From NCBI GenBank assembly GCA_038146785.1, contig JAYQSI010000010.1, positions 1 to 18,538 on the forward strand: a stretch of DNA of 18,538 nt, given 5' to 3'. Both the position numbers and the translations under genes were made by a program. A model generated the notes under the pieces. That model was not told the DNA's origin, ran no database searches, and was given only the letters and a program-made list of their open reading frames with translations. The stretch is from VMDJ01 sp038146785. GTDB taxonomy: Bacteria; Pseudomonadota; Gammaproteobacteria; Chromatiales; Chromatiaceae. Below are positions 14,374 to 18,538 of the stretch, piece after piece (position 1 is the stretch's first letter; the number at the start of each line of letters is the position of its first letter).

Positions 14374-15375
14374 TTACAGTGCTTTTTTGATGCGCTTAGC
14401 TGCGTCAGGTGTTACCCACTTAGACCAAATCGCTTCTTCATTAAGCAAGAACTCAATCGCGCCGTCTTCACCAGATGCTTGATTTGCATCCATGTATTTT
14501 AAGTATTTACCCAACTCAGGAACCGTCAATGCACGATTCTTTACGTAGTCAGCAGCCGCTGGTGAGTTCTTGATGAAATCACCTTGTGCCAAACTAACAA
14601 CCTCAGATTCTGTCCAACGTGAACGCTTAGGGTTTTTACACTCGCGAACACCAAGAGCAATACAGTTATTCCAGTGATCAGCATCAAAGCCTGAATTAAA
14701 ATCTACTGGCTGTAGGTTGTACTTACCGATTGGCACAGTTGGTGCCCAGTAGTAACCAAAGAAAGATGAACCGCGCTCACCCGCTTTAGCAATAACACCT
14801 TTCATTGCAGCACCCGAACCTGGCTCGATCATCTTCCAACCCTTCGCTTCCATATCGAATGCACGGAACAAGTTGTTGTTTGATTTCTGACAACCCCAAC
14901 CTGATGGGCAGTTCAAGAAACCACCTTTGCTTTTATCTTCAGGATGTGGGAACAAATCTGGACGTGCTAGTACATCATCAACTGTTTTTAGCTCAGGATG
15001 CTTTTTAGCGGTCACTGGATCAATCCACCAACCTTCACCCGCACCTTTGATTGGCGCTGGGTTCAGACGGATCAAACGACCTTCAGCTTCAGCCGCGTCG
15101 ATCAAGGTCTTACTTGCGTTAGCCCAAACCTCTGAAGCGAAGTCAGGCGTACCTTTCTCGTTCATCGAGGTAATTTGCGGTGTCGTACCAGCAGTTAGGT
15201 AAGACACATCACAACCGTAACCTTCTTTAAGGATGAAGCCATCCAAGCGCGCAAGGAATTCACCGCTCGCCCAGTTCATCTCACCGATGACAACATCACC
15301 ACAATCTGCTGCTTGCGCATTAGAGCCCATCAGTAATGCTGATGCAGCGAGCGCTAAGCCTAAAATCTTTTTCAT
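14374..15375 (-). CDS. proX: Glycine betaine/choline-type ABC transporter substrate-binding protein
   Basis: Periplasmic binding protein of the osmoprotectant importer; 333 residues. ATG 15375 is chosen over the TTG 12 bases upstream because GGAGAGAGAA lies directly before it. The signal peptide is clear: MKKILGLALAASALLMG, then AQA before ADCGDV. The mature protein belongs to the OpuAC/ProX family: VVIGEMNWASGEFLARL near the N-terminus, SEVWANASKTL, GEGWWIDPV, WKMIEPGSGAAMKGVIAKAGERG and FFGYYWAPTVPIGKYNL. Several tryptophans and tyrosines lie where family members build an aromatic cage around a trimethylammonium group. Three Cys-containing segments (YGCDV, NCPSGWGCQK, NNCIALGVREC) suggest disulphides, common in periplasmic forms. 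It is the first gene of the proX-proW unit, and its promoter region faces the porin locus. Confidence 0.94.
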   Translation of the reverse strand: MKKILGLALAASALLMGSNAQAADCGDVVIGEMNWASGEFLARLDGFILKEGYGCDVSYLTAGTTPQITSMNEKGTPDFASEVWANASKTLIDAAEAEGRLIRLNPAPIKGAGEGWWIDPVTAKKHPELKTVDDVLARPDLFPHPEDKSKGGFLNCPSGWGCQKSNNNLFRAFDMEAKGWKMIEPGSGAAMKGVIAKAGERGSSFFGYYWAPTVPIGKYNLQPVDFNSGFDADHWNNCIALGVRECKNPKRSRWTESEVVSLAQGDFIKNSPAAADYVKNRALTVPELGKYLKYMDANQASGEDGAIEFLLNEEAIWSKWVTPDAAKRIKKAL

Positions 15376-15692
15376 TTCTCTCTCCAACCTCGGAAATTAT
15401 TCTTCGTGTACTAAGTACTTACGGAGTTTAACGAAACGCTCAACAAATCTCTAATCCATTACTAAATTGGTCAAAATTTGTTCAAAATGCAATAAGAAAG
15501 CATATTTTTGCTGTGTTAAACTCGCGCCCACTTAAAAAGTGAGCGGACTCAATTAACCTCTTAACAGAGTATAAATTGATTAGATGACGAAGTAATTTGA
15601 TATTTCGACTAAACCACTCCATGCCCGGCGATGGCTGCTGTTTCTCAGCTCTGGCGCCTCAAAGACACAATGTAAAAACTTTGGAGAATTCC
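15376..15692. promoter_or_regulatory. Divergent promoter region between proX and the porin locus
   Basis: 317 bases without a gene. It contains a perfect odd palindrome, GTACT-A-AGTAC (15408-15418), 33 bases before the proX ATG. Further on is a direct repeat of TCAAAAT (15471-15477 and 15482-15488) spaced 11 bases start to start, one helical turn. A small hairpin follows (CACTT at 15529-15533 and AAGTG at 15537-15541, extended by CGC and GCG across a mismatch). An AT-rich TATAAA lies at 15570-15575. The tandem TTTTGA-like repeats read from the minus strand recall OmpR-type sites near porins, which is inference only. The porin ATG has its own ribosome site, GGAGA (15683-15687). Confidence 0.45.
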
Positions 15693-16586
15693 ATGAAATT
15701 AGTTAAGAGCGTTTTGAGCGCTTCAATTCTTGCGGCTGCAGCACAATCAGCCGTTGCAGTCGAAATTGACCCATATGCAAATTAATGTTGCTTATAACGA
15801 CAAATCTTACAATGGCGGTAATCTGGCTGGGTCTGACGCATACTAGTCGCGCAGGCATTAAATTTTCTGAAGAAATTAATGGCTTGTCAGTTGTATACAA
15901 CTACGAACTAAGCGTTGACCCAACTAACGAAACCCACAACGATACATCTGAACCTAATACACGAATCAATGCACTTCGTGTATCTGGCGACTTTGGTACC
16001 GTAAGCGTTGGTAAGGATTGGGTTCCATTTTATAACGCTATTGTTTGGGGCGTTGGTGCTGATCGTTTTGGTGGTTACTACAGTGGCTTTGAGAGCGTTT
16101 CTGGCCTTCGTCAAAAAGACACGCTTTTTTACACATCACCAACCATTGATGGTTTTCAATTTAGTGCTTCAATAAGTGATCAAAATAATGAAAGATAAAG
16201 ATGTTGCTTTAACTTACAAAGTGAATGATCAAATCACTCTTTGCAGCTGCTTTACTGATGGAGACACTGCTGCAAGCAAAGACTCTGGCTTAGGCATTCG
16301 TTACACCAAAGATAGCTGGACAATGATTACTCTAAATTACATGGAAACAGATGCTGATGGTGCAACTGATTACACAATGCATCTACACAGTTATTCAATT
16401 GATGACAAAATACATTAAGCGCTCTCATATTTCTGAGTAAAGCAACTTACAGTTCAGCAAACCCATTCACTTTAGGCTTACTCTCATCAATACAACGATG
16501 ATTTAAATGTTTACATTGAGTATTATGATAATGACAAACAAGTGAACGCCCATCAATTGGCTTCCATACAGCTTCTAATCATTTAA
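15693..16586 (+). pseudogene. Gram-negative outer-membrane porin, multiple frameshifts
   Basis: Outer-membrane beta-barrel general porin (Porin_4/OmpC-like), about 295 codons over its span, near the short end for the family. The start ATG 15693 has GGAGA 5 bases upstream and a standard signal peptide (MKLVKSVLSASILAAAAQSAVA before VEIDPYA). The mature N-terminus then changes frame. A two-base loss at about 15778 leads to QINVAYNDKSYNGG; a shift at about 15840 leads to SRAGIKFSEEINGLSVVYNYEL, VSGDFGTVSVGKDWVPFYN (the usual G-x-x-x-G-R/K porin landmark) and GLRQKDTLFYTSPTIDGFQFSAS. A shift at about 16186 leads to KDKDVALTYKVNDQITL; further shifts after SIDDKI (about 16410-16480) end in HQYNDDLNVYIEYYDNDKQ. 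The last stop in that frame is TAA 16584-16586, but the usual C-terminal aromatic residue is missing. At least four lesions are needed; no barrel can be made as written. Confidence 0.82.
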
Positions 16587-16598
16587 AAAGACTAAATC

Positions 16599-16622
16599 AA
16601 GCCGGGCTCTGCCCGGCTTTTT
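16599..16622 (+). terminator. Porin terminator, abutting the proV start
   Basis: AAGCCGGGC (16599-16607) and GCCCGGCTT (16611-16619) form a perfect 9-bp GC-rich stem around TCT, followed by a T run (16618-16622). It is a strong rho-independent terminator for the porin locus. Only four bases separate the T run from the proV ATG at 16627. Confidence 0.92.
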
Positions 16623-16626
16623 GGGT

Positions 16627-17814
16627 ATGACGACCTTACTTACGCTTAAAAATGTCTGCAAAGTCTTTGGTGAATCACCAAAGAAAGCTCTCAAGCTTTT
16701 AGACAAGGGTTTAAGCAAAGACGAAATCTTTGAGAAGACCGGCAACACACTCGGTGTGGTTAACGCCTCGTTTGATATCAATGAAGGCGAGATCTTCGTC
16801 ATCATGGGCCTTTCAGGCTCAGGCAAATCAACTCTCGTACGTTTATTTAATCGCTTGATAGAGCCCAGCCGAGGCGAGCTAGTGCTCGAAGGTCAAGATA
16901 TTGCTAAAGCAAGCAAAAGCGAGCTACGCAAGATTCGTCGCGAAAAAATGAGCATGGTCTTTCAGTCCTTTGCGCTGATGCCACATATGTCAGTAATTGA
17001 GAACACCGCATTTGGCTTAGAACTCTCTGGGGTAAGTAAAGAAGAACGAAACCAACGTGCGCTTGATGCTTTATCGCAAGTGGGCTTAGAAGCCTGGGCT
17101 GAAAGTTATCCCTCTGAGCTTTCTGGCGGCATGCAACAACGTGTAGGTCTGGCACGCGCCTTAGCTAACGATCCTAAAATTCTTTTGATGGATGAAGCTT
17201 TTTCGGCACTCGATCCTTTGATCCGTACCGAGATGCAAGACGAGCTCTTAAAACTTCAACAGAAGCATAAGCGCACTATCGTCTTCATTTCGCATGACCT
17301 TGATGAAGCCATGCGTATTGGCGACCGTATTGCGATCATGCATGACGGACGCGTCGTTCAAGTGGGCGCACCTGAGGAAATCTTAAAGAACCCAGCGGAC
17401 GACTATGTCAGCTCTTTCTTCCGCGGCGTTGATGTCTCAACTGTTTTAAGTGCAGGTGATATAGCCAGTAAAAAACAAACGACGGTTATTCGTCGCCAAG
17501 GTACTGGCATTGAAACGGCGATTATTCAGCTACAAGAAACTGACCGCGAGCATGGCTATCTAGTTAATAACGATTTAACTTTTATTGGTATTGTGACTAT
17601 CGATAGCTTAAAAGATGCACGCAAGCTCGGTGAAAGTATTGAAAAGGCGATCATTCATGGCGTGGAACCGATTAAAACAGATCAACCACTGAATGAACTA
17701 CTAGGTGTTGTTGCAGATGCACCTTATGGACCACCTATTATTGATGATGACCGAGTCTTTAAAGGCGCATTAACTAGAGCAAGCCTACTCAGAATCCTAG
17801 ATTCAGAAAGCTAA
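16627..17814 (+). CDS. proV: Glycine betaine/choline-type ABC transporter ATP-binding protein
   Basis: Cytoplasmic ATPase of the osmoprotectant importer, expected partner of proW and proX on the opposite strand. It has 395 residues, matching E. coli ProV (400). The ProV-specific N-terminal region (KNVCKVFGESPKKALKLLDKG, SKDEIFEKTG) is present and supports the ATG at 16627. Landmarks: Walker A GLSGSGKST (61-69), Q-loop SMVFQSFALMPHMSV, signature LSGGMQQR (165-172), Walker B ILLMDEAFSALDP (about 185-197) and switch histidine in FISHDLDEA (H223). The C-terminal part (about 280-395, TVIRRQGTGIETAI to ASLLRILD) is a pair of CBS motifs that in related transporters senses ionic strength or c-di-AMP. 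No Shine-Dalgarno is visible and the porin terminator ends four bases upstream, so translation initiation is unusual, perhaps leaderless. It overlaps marR by four bases, tail to tail. Confidence 0.95.
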   Translation: MTTLLTLKNVCKVFGESPKKALKLLDKGLSKDEIFEKTGNTLGVVNASFDINEGEIFVIMGLSGSGKSTLVRLFNRLIEPSRGELVLEGQDIAKASKSELRKIRREKMSMVFQSFALMPHMSVIENTAFGLELSGVSKEERNQRALDALSQVGLEAWAESYPSELSGGMQQRVGLARALANDPKILLMDEAFSALDPLIRTEMQDELLKLQQKHKRTIVFISHDLDEAMRIGDRIAIMHDGRVVQVGAPEEILKNPADDYVSSFFRGVDVSTVLSAGDIASKKQTTVIRRQGTGIETAIIQLQETDREHGYLVNNDLTFIGIVTIDSLKDARKLGESIEKAIIHGVEPIKTDQPLNELLGVVADAPYGPPIIDDDRVFKGALTRASLLRILDSES

Positions 17815-18338
17815 GACTTATTTTTACCGTCTATATGATTTTCTACCGCTTCTGGTGAGACGGTAATTGAACCACTAGCAAGTACAGGAGATGCGTCAAT
17901 ATCTTCTGCATTCATCATTTCAGCAATACGTTGCAATGATGATAAAAGCTGCATCTTTTCCCAATCTTTCAAATCACCCAATCGCTTTTCAAAACGCTCT
18001 TGCAACAAAGGCAACGATTGCCTTACGAGGACTTCCGCATCAGGGGTTGCCTTGATCAGCTGACGACGCTTATCCGAATCATCTTGCTTACGCGTAATCA
18101 GATTACGTGACTCAAGTCGCTTGAGAATATCGGTAATGGTTGCTTGGCTAAGACTGACACGATTAGCGAGCTGACTACCGGTTAACTCACCTTCACGGAC
18201 AAGCTCACTCAAAATAACTGCCTGCGGCCCCGTTAAACCATAGGTGGTGGCTAAGTGACGAGAATGCTGATCAATCGCACGAATAACGCGGCGAAGTGAA
18301 ATCAAAATCTCTTCGGTAACTGAGGCAACTTCAGGCAT
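17811..18338 (-). CDS. MarR family transcriptional regulator (possibly EctR-like)
   Basis: A predicted DNA-binding repressor, dimeric as usual for MarR; 175 residues. An N-terminal helix (about 7-30, ILISLRRVIRAIDQHSRHLA) is followed by the winged helix at about 35-98: GLTGPQAVILSELV, the recognition segment LANRVSLSQATITDILKRLE, and the wing NLITRKQDDSDKRRQ with the conserved D-x-x-x-R-R type residues. C-terminal dimerisation helices run to about residue 142, then an extra acidic tail of some 30 residues. The R-x-x-R-x-x-D-x-HSR start and GLTGPQ segment resemble the MarR regulators found beside ectoine genes (EctR) in halotolerant proteobacteria. With proXWV adjacent, a role in osmolyte control is plausible, but this is inference. 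It overlaps the proV stop. No clear ribosome site precedes the ATG at 18338. Its upstream region suggests a divergent neighbour outside the window. Confidence 0.88.
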   Translation of the reverse strand: MPEVASVTEEILISLRRVIRAIDQHSRHLATTYGLTGPQAVILSELVREGELTGSQLANRVSLSQATITDILKRLESRNLITRKQDDSDKRRQLIKATPDAEVLVRQSLPLLQERFEKRLGDLKDWEKMQLLSSLQRIAEMMNAEDIDASPVLASGSITVSPEAVENHIDGKNKS

Positions 18339-18441
18339 ATCAAAACTTAATTAAATTTACTTCAGACATCATAACTGTTTGGTAACGAGAATAACCTGAT
18401 CAGCTTCTGTCACTAATTTTTGATTAGTTGATGCAGTTAAG

Positions 18442-18470
18442 TTAAAAGCCAACCTAGGCTAACCTTTTAA
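18442..18470. promoter_or_regulatory. Inverted repeat upstream of marR (candidate operator)
   Basis: TTAAAAG (18442-18448) and CTTTTAA (18464-18470) are perfect 7-base arms around 15 bases that contain CCTAGG. The site lies about 105 bases upstream of the marR start, in AT-rich non-coding DNA. It could bind the MarR protein itself or serve the gene beyond the right edge. Confidence 0.4.
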
Positions 18471-18509
18471 GTAATGCACATAACCTACACAATAAAGTCA
18501 TGGACTACT

Positions 18510-18538
18510 TAAATATCTGTATTTAAACAGATTATTTA
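18510..18538. promoter_or_regulatory. AT-rich palindrome at the right edge (candidate operator)
   Basis: ATCTGT (18515-18520) and ACAGAT (18527-18532) are perfect 6-base arms around ATTTAA. The symmetry extends outward with TAAAT on the left and TATTTA on the right, with one extra T. A roughly 29-base AT-rich pseudo-palindrome of this kind suits a MarR dimer site. The window ends inside it, so its relation to the next gene is unknown. Confidence 0.45.

Noticed and set aside
1..18538. Mobile element, CRISPR array or defence system
   Set aside because: No transposase or integrase fragment, no terminal inverted repeats with target duplications, no regularly spaced repeats and no nuclease or toxin-antitoxin pair could be read in any frame.

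Overview
The window reads as chromosome of a Gram-negative bacterium, most likely a marine or halotolerant gammaproteobacterium. The reasons are an outer-membrane porin, an RND efflux pair, a class I iron-sulphur fumarase, a 2-oxoglutarate dehydrogenase close to enteric SucA/SucB, and a full set of compatible-solute uptake genes beside a MarR regulator. The species cannot be named from sequence alone. There is no tRNA, rRNA, insertion sequence, phage gene or CRISPR array.

Left part (1-6645, plus strand): an uninterpreted edge; a small exported protein gene broken by one missing base and followed by a strong terminator; an MscS channel gene whose last 45 or so codons are scrambled; an intact TauE/SafE permease; an intact RND periplasmic adaptor; and its RND permease partner, which keeps full length but carries four frameshifts and two in-frame TAA codons. 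Centre (6783-12432, plus strand): sucA, sucB and a class I fumarase, all intact, with inverted repeats in front of sucA and a hairpin between sucB and the fumarase. These make two consecutive blocks of the TCA cycle: 2-oxoglutarate to succinyl-CoA, and fumarate to malate.

Right part: a small secreted-protein gene with an in-frame TAA (12445-12801), converging on half of an EamA/DMT permease gene (minus strand, frameshifted and truncated); then a glycine betaine/choline-type ABC uptake system. Substrate-binding protein proX and permease proW are on the minus strand with a UUCG hairpin between them. The ATPase proV is on the plus strand, separated from them by a badly frameshifted porin gene. 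proV overlaps tail-to-tail with a MarR regulator whose promoter region, at the right edge, carries palindromes and probably faces a divergent gene outside the window.

The most notable pattern is uneven damage. Roughly fifteen frameshifts or nonsense codons fall in six genes (small exported protein, MscS, RND permease, small secreted protein, DMT permease, porin), five of them envelope or membrane genes. None is evident in sucA, sucB, fumarase, proV, proW, proX or marR. This looks like ongoing gene decay under relaxed selection, as in a host-restricted or niche-restricted lineage, although assembly error must be excluded. I found no convincing new molecular system; the regulatory hairpins and the split ProXW/ProV layout are the best leads.
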